6,198 nucleotides of DNA from an uncultured Ruminococcus sp. (GCA_900752785.1 CAADWP010000124.1:1-6198); one strand, 5' to 3'; shown: positions 1-6,179, counted from the stretch's first letter. Program-made: numbers and translations. Notes: generated by a model not told the origin, from the letters alone.

Positions 1-1086
1 GGAGACGTTACGCTGCCGATCGCTCCTGTTGTGGTAGAAGCGATGAAAAAGGGCTGCGATGAAATGGGAGTGAAAGAGACTTTCAAGGGATATGAGGACA
101 GCGGCGCGGGCTATGATTTTCTCAGAGAAGCTGTTTCCGGATATTACAAAAGTCTTGGTGCAGATATTTCTCCTTCCGAGATACGTATAAACGACGGCGC
201 AAAGAGCGACTGCGGAAATATCGTGGATATCTTCGGCGACGATAACGTTATTCTTATTACCGATCCTGCTTATCCCGTTTATGTCGATTCAAATCTCATG
301 AGCGGACGTAAGATAATTTACGCTGATTCAAACGAGGAGAACGGCTTTGCTGCAATGCCTGATTTTGACGTTCATGCCGATATTATTTATCTTTGTTCGC
401 CGAATAATCCAACGGGATCAGTCTATACTGCGGATCAGCTTGCAGTCTGGATAGATTACGCAAAGAAAAATAATGCGGTAATTATTTACGATTCTGCTTA
501 TGAGTCATTTATAACAGATCCAGATGTTCCAAGGAGCATATATTGCATCGAAGGGGCAAAGGAATGCGCTATTGAGATGTGCTCTCTGTCAAAGACGGCA
601 GGATTTACGGGACTTAGATGCGGATATACCGTTATTCCTGAAGCTTTAACAGTCAAGGTCTCCGACGGAAGCGATGTGCAGCTTGCTCAGCTTTGGGGCA
701 GACGTCAGGGCAGCAAGTTCAACGGAGTATCATATCCTGTTCAGTGCGCCGCCGCCGCTGTATTTACCGAGGAGGGAATGAAGCAGATACGGGAAAATAT
801 TGCGTATTATCAGGAAAATGCAAAAATTATCGCCGATACTATGATAAAGCTCGGAGTTAAGTTCACGGGTGGTGTAAACTCGCCGTATATATGGTTCAAA
901 TGTCCGGGCGGCATGGGAAGCTGGGAATTTTTTGACCTTATGCTTGAAAAGATCGCCGTTGTAGGAACTCCGGGAGCGGGCTTCGGCAGAAACGGCGAAG
1001 GTTGGTTCAGACTGACGGCATTCGGCGATCGTCAACGAACTGTAGAAGCGATGCAGCGTTTCTGTACTCTTGTTTCAGAGATTTAA
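1..1086 (+). CDS. dapL: LL-diaminopimelate aminotransferase, 5'-truncated by the window edge
   Basis: A PLP-dependent class I/II aminotransferase that converts tetrahydrodipicolinate plus glutamate to LL-diaminopimelate in one step, bypassing the acylated intermediates of the lysine/peptidoglycan pathway; cytosolic. The frame is open from base 1 and reads GDVTLPIAP, which normally lies about 35-45 residues into the roughly 400-residue family, so the true start is upstream; a GTG at 31 is internal. In visible-residue numbering: the DapL-typical ETFKGY segment, GAKSDCGN (66-73), SPNNPTG (133-139) with the PLP-contacting Asn, YDSAYE (163-168) with the Asp facing the cofactor pyridine nitrogen, and SLSKTAGFTGLRCGY with the Schiff-base Lys at 198 (bases 592-594). 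The TAA stop at 1084 follows an intact C terminus. The ETFKGY and SKTAGFTG wording favours DapL over generic aspartate aminotransferases. The next gene faces it, so dapL ends its transcript here. Confidence 0.93.
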   Translation, partial: GDVTLPIAPVVVEAMKKGCDEMGVKETFKGYEDSGAGYDFLREAVSGYYKSLGADISPSEIRINDGAKSDCGNIVDIFGDDNVILITDPAYPVYVDSNLMSGRKIIYADSNEENGFAAMPDFDVHADIIYLCSPNNPTGSVYTADQLAVWIDYAKKNNAVIIYDSAYESFITDPDVPRSIYCIEGAKECAIEMCSLSKTAGFTGLRCGYTVIPEALTVKVSDGSDVQLAQLWGRRQGSKFNGVSYPVQCAAAAVFTEEGMKQIRENIAYYQENAKIIADTMIKLGVKFTGGVNSPYIWFKCPGGMGSWEFFDLMLEKIAVVGTPGAGFGRNGEGWFRLTAFGDRQRTVEAMQRFCTLVSEI

Positions 1087-1113
1087 GATCTGTTCAGTTT
1101 TTTCATAAACATA

Positions 1114-1136
1114 ATGGCTGCCCAAAAGGCAGCCAT
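1114..1136. terminator. Hairpin between convergent genes, probable bidirectional terminator
   Basis: A perfect 9-bp stem, ATGGCTGCC (1114-1122) and GGCAGCCAT (1128-1136), closes a 5-base CAAAA loop. It lies 28 bases after the dapL stop and 29 bases past the stop of the facing minus-strand gene, the usual place for a shared terminator. The tract after it is AT-rich on both strands, but neither strand has a clean run of T (plus: AAATTATTTAAT; minus: TATGTTTATG). Termination may therefore be leaky or factor-assisted. Confidence 0.6.
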
Positions 1137-1164
1137 AAATTATTTAATAATATTCAGAAAATTT

Positions 1165-2355
1165 TTAACCGAAAAGGTCAAGGGAAAGTCTTCGTGATTC
1201 AACGTCAAAATAGTTTTCAAGCTCGGCAACGTAAAAGCGGAAGCATACCTCGCCGTTAAATGTCATAACGTCGCCGCTTTCCGGAATTCCCAGTAAAGCA
1301 AGCTGTTCATCGGTAAGAGTGTTCAGATATACGGAAGTATCCTTTTCAACGTTAAAGTATTTAAGCTGTCTGTTGGTCAGTTCGCTGAGGTAGACCCTCG
1401 ATCCGGCCGGTTTTTTCAAAGCGTCAAGCATTGCTTGAGTAGGCTCTGTCGCATAATAAACGCCCGATTCATCTTTTGCAAGCTTAAAAATAGCAAGCTG
1501 ACTGTCTGTAAGTTCGTCAAGAGTAATAACGTCAACATCCGAAGATTTTCTTCCCAACTGTTTTTTCTGGTCACTGTTAAGAAGCGTAAGTACATATTTA
1601 AATTCGCTGTCATATCCGATTTTTTTCTTTTCGCTTTCAGGAAGGTCGATACCGATGTTTTCGGATAAGCTGTTTAGCTGCTCGGTTATTTCACGGCGGG
1701 TAAGTGTAGTCCATTCAATCTTGATATCTTCACAAATAGGACGTTTCAGAACTACAACACGTTCCATATCTTTAAGAGTGAACGTTACAAAGTGATGTTT
1801 CTTATCTGCGTCGTTAGGTTCTACATAAACCGCTGTGCTTCCATTTGAAGCGTCAATGGTATTTACGACCCTATAGCGATATTTGCCGGACGGTGAAACG
1901 CCGAAATCGACAACGCTTTCATCTGTGGATGTAATAAAAAATGATGTGAACAGAAAGTATCCCAGCGCTCCGAAAATATACATAAGCAGAATTATCGTTC
2001 CGAGGGCGGTTTTTATTCCCTCTCCTGCCCCGGACAGCAGCAGTATTGCGATTCCTGTGGCTATGATCGGTATTATCATTCCCCATTCGCCGAAATAGAG
2101 CAGAACGACAGGCAGCATAGCAGGTAGAATGATAAAGCTTGAAATACGTGTTATGATCTGCTTCCTCGTATAGAGCATAACTACAAGCGACAGCAGAGAA
2201 ATCGCTGAAATTATCAGGCAAAGCGAAGCTCTTGCACTGATATGTACATCATAAAAAAGTGAAAAATAACAGAGATTGCAAGCGCCTATCGCATAGATAA
2301 GGCTTACAATGGAGCAAACTCTTTTTGTCCAGATATTTGCCAATAACTTTTTCAT
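1165..2355 (-). CDS. Five-span membrane protein with repeat-bearing extracytoplasmic domain, function unknown
   Basis: I do not recognise this 396-residue protein. The start at 2355 is supported by GGAGG (2361-2365) 5 bases upstream and by a near-consensus promoter. Five hydrophobic spans are visible at about residues 13-34, 44-62, 71-89, 91-108 and 117-140. Basic residues cluster at the N terminus, at 64-70 and at 115, which puts the N terminus inside and the whole C-terminal half (141-396) outside. Residues 150-215 begin with a VSPSGKYRYRV segment and end with ICEDIKIEW; this faintly recalls DUF5412-type small lipoprotein/membrane domains (weak inference). Residues 252-365 contain about five degenerate copies of a 21-23-residue unit with the pattern V-Y-L-x-x-L-T-x-x-Q-L-x-x-L. 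The gene is transcribed alone, convergent with dapL and divergent from ispD. No catalytic motif is seen; a sensor, envelope or protein-interaction role is possible but unproven. Confidence 0.85.
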   Translation of the reverse strand: MKKLLANIWTKRVCSIVSLIYAIGACNLCYFSLFYDVHISARASLCLIISAISLLSLVVMLYTRKQIITRISSFIILPAMLPVVLLYFGEWGMIIPIIATGIAILLLSGAGEGIKTALGTIILLMYIFGALGYFLFTSFFITSTDESVVDFGVSPSGKYRYRVVNTIDASNGSTAVYVEPNDADKKHHFVTFTLKDMERVVVLKRPICEDIKIEWTTLTRREITEQLNSLSENIGIDLPESEKKKIGYDSEFKYVLTLLNSDQKKQLGRKSSDVDVITLDELTDSQLAIFKLAKDESGVYYATEPTQAMLDALKKPAGSRVYLSELTNRQLKYFNVEKDTSVYLNTLTDEQLALLGIPESGDVMTFNGEVCFRFYVAELENYFDVESRRLSLDLFG

Positions 2356-2393
2356 TTCAACCTCCGAATAATAATTATAATCAGTTAAAATAT

Positions 2394-2422
2394 ATTATAC
2401 CATTTATTGGCGTAAGTTACAA
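2394..2422 (-). promoter_or_regulatory. Sigma-70/SigA-type promoter of the membrane-protein gene
   Basis: Read on the minus strand, a TTGTAA -35 box (2422-2417, 4 of 6 consensus) is followed after exactly 17 bases by a perfect TATAAT -10 box (2399-2394). Transcription should start near 2387, giving a leader of about 30 bases that contains the GGAGG ribosome binding site before the ATG at 2355. Confidence 0.75.
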
Positions 2423-2449
2423 GCCTTTTGAAAAGAAAAAAAGTTACAA
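2414..2449 (+). repeat. 9-bp direct repeat AAGTTACAA in the divergent control region
   Basis: AAGTTACAA occurs at 2414-2422 and again at 2441-2449, 27 bases apart start to start. The first copy covers the -35 box of the minus-strand promoter, and both lie upstream of the ispDF promoter. It could be a paired regulator site; in such AT-rich DNA chance is also possible. Confidence 0.35.
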
Positions 2450-2461
2450 TTTATTTAAGGC

Positions 2462-2478
2462 TATTTTTTCAAAAAATA
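2462..2478. promoter_or_regulatory. 17-bp perfect palindrome abutting the ispDF -35 box
   Basis: TATTTTTT and AAAAAATA arms of 8 bases surround a central C, ending one base before the TTGACT -35 box. Its A and T tracts could act as an UP element for RNA polymerase alpha, as intrinsically bent DNA, or as an operator. The symmetry is exact; the function is inferred. Confidence 0.4.
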
Positions 2479-2507
2479 TTGACTTATCCGAAAAGCTATA
2501 TTATAAT
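2479..2507 (+). promoter_or_regulatory. Sigma-70/SigA-type promoter of ispDF
   Basis: TTGACT (2479-2484, 5 of 6 consensus) and a perfect TATAAT (2502-2507) are separated by exactly 17 bases. Transcription should begin near 2514, leaving a leader of about 130 bases before the ispD start at 2645. This is the best-formed promoter in the window and fits constitutive housekeeping expression. Confidence 0.82.
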
Positions 2508-2510
2508 TGT

Positions 2511-2551
2511 TATATATGAAATTATTTTAATTGAACTTGATTTCATGTATA
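2511..2551 (+). other. Stem-loop at the 5' end of the ispDF leader
   Basis: Bases 2511-2522 pair with 2540-2551 in a 12-bp stem with one G-U pair; its core is a perfect ATGAAAT/ATTTCAT (2516-2522 with 2540-2546). Two further pairs can form inside. It begins at or within a few bases of the predicted transcription start, so it could shield the 5' end of the mRNA from decay or act in regulation. The stem is AU-rich and only moderately stable, has no T tract, and matches no riboswitch class I know. Confidence 0.4.
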
Positions 2552-2644
2552 AAATTCACAAAAGGTTCATAATAAATTACAAAATACATCTGTAAAAATC
2601 GTTTTCCCCAAATTAATCAGCTATTACTGAAAGGATAAAAAATT

Positions 2645-3322
2645 ATGACAGTATCCGCAATTATAGTCTGCGCCGGAAATTCTTCGAGAATGTGCGGAGT
2701 AAACAAGATTCTTGCACCTCTTGGCGAACGACTTGTTATAGGTATAACCATGCAGAAATTTGAAGCCTGCGAAAGCGTTAAGGAAATTATCGTTGTTGCA
2801 CGGGAAACAGATATCCCGACAATTGAAGCAGAAGCGAAAGCTGCCGGAATAACCAAGCTTACCGCTTGCGTTACGGGCGGATCGACACGTCAGAAAAGCG
2901 TGATAAACGGCATACGCTGCATTTCTTCCGATACCGATCTGATCTCGGTACATGACGGAGCCCGTCCGCTGGTTAAGTCCGAGCATATCGAAAAGGTTAT
3001 TAAAGACGCTTCTGTTTTTGGCGGCGCAGCCCTTGGCGTTCAGGTCAAGGATACTATTAAAATGGTCGAGGACGGACTGATAACCGATACTCCTCCTCGG
3101 AAATTTCTTTATATTACACAGACCCCTCAGATATTTAAGCGGCGTCTTTATTTTGAGGGCGTGGATTTTGCCCTTGAGCATGATCTCGACTTTACGGACG
3201 ACTGTCAGCTTGTGGAAGCTATAGGCGGAAAGGTAGCTATGACAACAGGGGATTATACAAATATAAAAATCACGACTCCCGAGGATATCGCTATTGCTAA
3301 AGTCCTTATGAGCATTGAGTAA
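2645..3322 (+). CDS. ispD: 2-C-methyl-D-erythritol 4-phosphate cytidylyltransferase
   Basis: Transfers CMP from CTP to methylerythritol 4-phosphate, giving CDP-methylerythritol and pyrophosphate: the third step of the MEP route to isopentenyl diphosphate, in the cytosol. The 225 residues are normal family length. The N-terminal nucleotide-binding loop reads IIVCAGNSSRM (6-16), with the likely catalytic Arg15 and Lys21; the usual AAGxGxRMG and PKQ wording is altered here to CAG...RMC and NKI. Also seen are HDGARP (103-108), QTPQ (159-162) and the C-terminal NIKITTPED with Lys208, the expected substrate-binding lysine. The ATG is supported by AAAGGA (2630-2635) 9 bases upstream. Its stop codon overlaps the ribosome binding site of ispF, only 9 bases away, so the two are co-transcribed from the promoter at 2479. 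Confidence 0.95.
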   Translation: MTVSAIIVCAGNSSRMCGVNKILAPLGERLVIGITMQKFEACESVKEIIVVARETDIPTIEAEAKAAGITKLTACVTGGSTRQKSVINGIRCISSDTDLISVHDGARPLVKSEHIEKVIKDASVFGGAALGVQVKDTIKMVEDGLITDTPPRKFLYITQTPQIFKRRLYFEGVDFALEHDLDFTDDCQLVEAIGGKVAMTTGDYTNIKITTPEDIAIAKVLMSIE

Positions 3323-3331
3323 GGAGAAATT

Positions 3332-3817
3332 ATGTTTAGAATTGGTCACGGATACGATGTACACAAGCTTGTCGAGGGGAGGAAGCTTATTCTTGGCGGC
3401 GTTGATATTCCTCATACGACAGGACTTTTAGGTCATTCCGATGCGGATGTATTGATTCATGCCGTTATGGACGCTGTGCTCGGTGCTCTTGCTTTAGGCG
3501 ATATAGGGCAGCTCTTCCCGGATAATGACGACAGCTTTAAGGACGCCGACAGTATGAAGCTTTTTGAAGAAGTCTGCCGTGCGGCGAATAAATGCGGTTA
3601 TAGAATTGGCAACATTGACGCTACAATTATCGCTCAGTCGCCGAAGCTTGCTCCGTATATTATGGAAATGAGAAATAATATTGCAAAGATATGCGGATGT
3701 GACATTTCACAGATCAGCGTAAAAGCTACTACGGAAGAAAAACTTGGATTTACAGGAGAAAAGCTTGGGATAGCGGCTCATGCAATAGCGCTTATGGCAA
3801 AAAAATCCGATAATTGA
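3332..3817 (+). CDS. ispF: 2-C-methyl-D-erythritol 2,4-cyclodiphosphate synthase
   Basis: Cyclises CDP-methylerythritol 2-phosphate to methylerythritol 2,4-cyclodiphosphate with release of CMP, the fifth step of the MEP pathway; the family works as a cytosolic homotrimer with a metal ion at each subunit interface. At 161 residues it is full length. The metal ligands are visible as Asp9 and His11 in GHGYDVH and His43 in [19 protein letters not shown] and [15 protein letters not shown] match the family core, and [12 protein letters not shown] (131-142) supplies the CDP-contacting Thr and Glu. The ATG is preceded by AAGGAG, which overlaps the ispD stop codon, giving tight coupling. The intermediate enzyme, IspE, is not in this window. 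No terminator hairpin is evident directly after the stop. Confidence 0.97.
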   Translation: MFRIGHGYDVHKLVEGRKLILGGVDIPHTTGLLGHSDADVLIHAVMDAVLGALALGDIGQLFPDNDDSFKDADSMKLFEEVCRAANKCGYRIGNIDATIIAQSPKLAPYIMEMRNNIAKICGCDISQISVKATTEEKLGFTGEKLGIAAHAIALMAKKSDN

Positions 3818-3966
3818 TTGACAGTTATATGCAAAATTTTCGAGTGATAATATTATCTGTATAAGTGAGAATTACTTTTGGTAACGTAAAAGGCAGCAGC
3901 GAGCGTTAAGATCAGGAGCAGAATTTTCATATATACAGGTTTTATAATAAAGAGGAGGGTATTAAA
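3818..3966 (+). promoter_or_regulatory. Intergenic region ahead of the mannanase, with a 12-bp palindrome and no clear promoter pair
   Basis: A perfect 12-bp palindrome, GATAATATTATC, lies at 3846-3857 and could be an operator. A perfect TTGACA (3818-3823) starts directly after the ispF stop, but the nearest -10-like element, GATAAT (3846-3851), is 22 bases away, too far for a standard promoter. TATAAG (3860-3865) is another -10 candidate lacking a good -35 box; TATAAT at 3943-3948 sits too close to the ribosome binding site to be likely. The region ends in AGGAGGG (3953-3959), 7 bases before the ATG. Read-through from ispDF remains possible because no terminator is seen here. Confidence 0.45.
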
Positions 3967-5973
3967 ATGAAAAACAAACTGAAAAAAACTCTGGCGCTGA
4001 CCTCAGCCGCAGCTTTGGCAGCTTGTCAATGGGCGTCGACAGGCGTATTCGCTGCCGGCGAACAAGCGAATGCAACGCAGTTCCCGTTCACTATCGAGGG
4101 AGAAGACATGACCGGTGCAACGCTCTGGACGTCAATTTATGAAAATGAAGCTCCGGGCTACAGCGGTGAAGGATTTGTTTATATCACCGGAAATCCCGTT
4201 TCTTTTAAATTGACGGTACCTGAGGACGGTATGTACAAAGTAAATGTCCGCGGTATTCAGATCCTCGATCAGGGCGGACGTCTGGAGACTATCGCTATAA
4301 ACGGTGTTGAATACTCCAAAACAGTTCCATATTGTAGGGAATGGACAGATATTGACTTCGGTGTGGTTCGTCTAAAAGCAGGAGAAAATGAAATTTCGTT
4401 TCTTAACAAATACGGCTATCTTGCAATTGATACCGTAACCGTAAGCATGGCTGAATTCCCTGATGTTACGACTGCGTCGGGCGTTCCGTGCGATCCTAAG
4501 GCTACAAACGAAGCCAAGGCGCTTATGAAATATCTTCACAGCGTTTACGGAAAACATATTCTTTCCGGTCAGCAGGAGATATACGGAAACGGTCATGAGG
4601 TACAGACAAGCATACGCTATGATGCTGAAAAGGACATCTGCGTTGATGAAAAAGGCGTCGAATATACGATCGACAGAGAAAGCTCCGATACCGACGACGC
4701 TGGAAACAAATTTTATTGGCACTGCTCAGGAGCGGACGGAAAAACCTATACCTATAATACTCAAAACAGAATTTATGTATATCAGAATTACGAACAGGAA
4801 TTTGACTATATATATGATCTTACGGGTGCATATCCGGCTGTCAGGGGATTTGATTTTATGAATTATAATCCTCTTTACGGCTGGGACGACGGTACGACTC
4901 AGCGCGTGATCGAATGGGTAAATGAGCGAGGCGGAATCGCTACTGCCTGCTGGCACATCAATATTCCTACGGATTTTGATACTTATACTCCCGGTGAAGC
5001 TGTTGACTGGAGCAAGGCTACTTATAAAGTCAACCACCAATTCAAGATCGCGAACGCAGTCAAGGAGGGTACTAAAGAAAACGAATATCTTGATCTCGCT
5101 ATAGAGGATCTTGCAGAGCAATTTATAATACTTCAGGATAATAACGTTCCGATTCTTTTCAGACCCTTCCATGAGGCTGAGGGAAATCCAAGCACTACAA
5201 GCGATCCGATTGACGGTTCGGGAGCATGGTTCTGGTGGTCGCAGGACGGCGCTGAAGATTATAAGGAGCTTTGGAAATATCTCTATACTCAGCTTACCGA
5301 AAAATATGATCTTCATAACATTATCTGGGAACAGAATCTTTACGCATGGTCCGACGCTTCGGCAGAATGGTATTCGGGCGACGATTATGTTGATATTGTA
5401 GGCTGGGATAAATACGATACGCAGTACAATCGTCATGACGGTCTTACAAGCGGACCTAATGAGGATTGCAACAGTAATGTTTACTGGTCTCTTTACGACT
5501 ATGTAAAGGGAAACAAAATGGCTGCGATTATGGAAAACAGTACTATCCCGAGTCTCGGCAATATGACAGTAGAACAAACCGCATGGCTTTATTTCTGCAC
5601 TTGGTACGATAATGGCCAGGAAAATTTCATGTCAGGTGATGATTATAACAATCCGGATACGGTTAAGGAGCTTTATCAGAGCGATTTTTGTATCAATCTT
5701 GACGATCTGCCCGAAGACCTCTATGTTTACAGTGGTCAGAGCGATATAATGTACGGCGATACTAACGAGGATGGAGAAGTAAATCTGGCTGACGCTGTTC
5801 TTATTATGCAAAATATAGCTAATCCTTCTAAGTATAAGATCTCGGAGCAGGGTAAGCTTAATGGAGACGTTGACGAAAACGGAGACGGCATTACATCTAA
5901 CGATGCATTTAAGATTCAGCAGTTCGTTCTCGGCATTATAACTTCACTTGAGCCAACTGCAGCAACAGATTGA
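3967..5973 (+). CDS. Secreted cellulosomal GH26 beta-mannanase with CBM35-like module and type I dockerin
   Basis: Predicted to hydrolyse beta-1,4-mannan (GH26 is mostly endo-beta-mannanase) outside the cell, attached to a scaffoldin by its dockerin. Order in the 668 residues: signal peptide 1-29 (KNKLKK, hydrophobic core, VFA cleavage site; a lipobox-like LAAC at 17-20 is also present); CBM35-like beta module about 39-162, beginning FTIEGEDM; GH26 barrel about 173-572; short linker without a Thr/Pro tract; dockerin about 596-658. In GH26, LSGQQE (199-204), YPAVRGFDFM (289-298) and CWHIN (328-332) are typical. Glu403 in FRPFHEAEG is the expected acid/base, WFWW (421-424) follows it, and Glu523 in IMENS is the expected nucleophile. 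Dockerin loops start at Asp598 and Asp634. About 65 residues (209-276) are inserted early in the barrel. AGGAGGG supports the ATG; a strong terminator follows, so the gene ends its transcript. Activity on another beta-glycan is not excluded. Confidence 0.92.
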   Translation: MKNKLKKTLALTSAAALAACQWASTGVFAAGEQANATQFPFTIEGEDMTGATLWTSIYENEAPGYSGEGFVYITGNPVSFKLTVPEDGMYKVNVRGIQILDQGGRLETIAINGVEYSKTVPYCREWTDIDFGVVRLKAGENEISFLNKYGYLAIDTVTVSMAEFPDVTTASGVPCDPKATNEAKALMKYLHSVYGKHILSGQQEIYGNGHEVQTSIRYDAEKDICVDEKGVEYTIDRESSDTDDAGNKFYWHCSGADGKTYTYNTQNRIYVYQNYEQEFDYIYDLTGAYPAVRGFDFMNYNPLYGWDDGTTQRVIEWVNERGGIATACWHINIPTDFDTYTPGEAVDWSKATYKVNHQFKIANAVKEGTKENEYLDLAIEDLAEQFIILQDNNVPILFRPFHEAEGNPSTTSDPIDGSGAWFWWSQDGAEDYKELWKYLYTQLTEKYDLHNIIWEQNLYAWSDASAEWYSGDDYVDIVGWDKYDTQYNRHDGLTSGPNEDCNSNVYWSLYDYVKGNKMAAIMENSTIPSLGNMTVEQTAWLYFCTWYDNGQENFMSGDDYNNPDTVKELYQSDFCINLDDLPEDLYVYSGQSDIMYGDTNEDGEVNLADAVLIMQNIANPSKYKISEQGKLNGDVDENGDGITSNDAFKIQQFVLGIITSLEPTAATD

Positions 5974-5981
5974 CGACAAAT

Positions 5982-6011
5982 AAAAAAGGACTGCTTTTGC
6001 AGTCCTTTTTT
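5982..6011 (+). terminator. Strong intrinsic terminator after the mannanase gene
   Basis: A GGACTGC/GCAGTCC core, flanked by six A and six T, forms a stem of up to 13 bp (5982-5994 with 5999-6011) around a TTTT loop, and the T run supplies the U tract. It starts 9 bases after the stop codon. The mirrored A run also allows termination of any minus-strand transcript entering from the right. Confidence 0.93.
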
Positions 6012-6012
6012 C

Positions 6013-6179
6013 GTAAAAGCTATATACGGCGCTGTTGGAAAATGTGTAATAGCTTACAGAGGTCATAAGAATTATTTATACTAATTCTCGATCAAACTAT
6101 TGACAAGATTGGCAGATAACGTTTTGTCAATCAAGGAAATCAGCCGCAGGCATACTGTCGTATGGTAAGGCTGATTGAC
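6013..6179. other. Non-coding run of consecutive stem-loops with alternative pairings
   Basis: The last 187 bases hold no convincing gene. Four stems follow one another. (a) GTAAAAGCTAT (6013-6023) pairs with ATAGCTTAC (6049-6057) with a two-base bulge. (b) AGAATTA (6068-6074) pairs with TAATTCT (6082-6088). (c) ATTGACAA (6099-6106) pairs with TTGTCAAT (6124-6131), extendable with two G-U pairs. (d) AATCAGCC (6138-6145) pairs with GGCTGATT (6169-6176), enclosing CATAC/GTATG (6151-6155 with 6160-6164). In addition, GTCAATCA (6126-6133) can pair with TGATTGAC (6172-6179), which excludes stems c and d. This could be a structured leader for a gene beyond the window, an independent RNA, or a small repeat element. 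I cannot tell the strand, and the right edge is cut off. Confidence 0.5.

Noticed and set aside
730..1035. 101-codon open frame on the minus strand inside dapL
   Set aside because: It is antisense to conserved aminotransferase sequence and has no support of its own.
1919..2221. 100-codon open frame on the minus strand in another register of the membrane-protein gene
   Set aside because: It overlaps the membrane spans of the real gene, which has the promoter, ribosome binding site and coherent topology.
2624..3415. 263-codon open frame on the minus strand across ispD and the start of ispF
   Set aside because: It lies opposite two certain genes, its product has no recognisable motif, and a frame this long arises readily from the codon pattern of the opposite strand.
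3818..3851. TTGACA plus GATAAT as a standard promoter for the mannanase
   Set aside because: The spacing is 22 bases rather than 16-18, so it is not called as a promoter; it is only described.
4726..5577. 283-codon open frame on the minus strand inside the mannanase gene
   Set aside because: It is fully antisense to the GH26 catalytic domain, whose conserved residues prove the plus frame; no ribosome binding site or domain supports the antisense frame.
6101..6120. TTGACA at 6101-6106 with GATAAC at 6115-6120 as a promoter
   Set aside because: The spacer is only about 8 bases, and the TTGACA is better explained as one arm of the ATTGACAA/TTGTCAAT inverted repeat.
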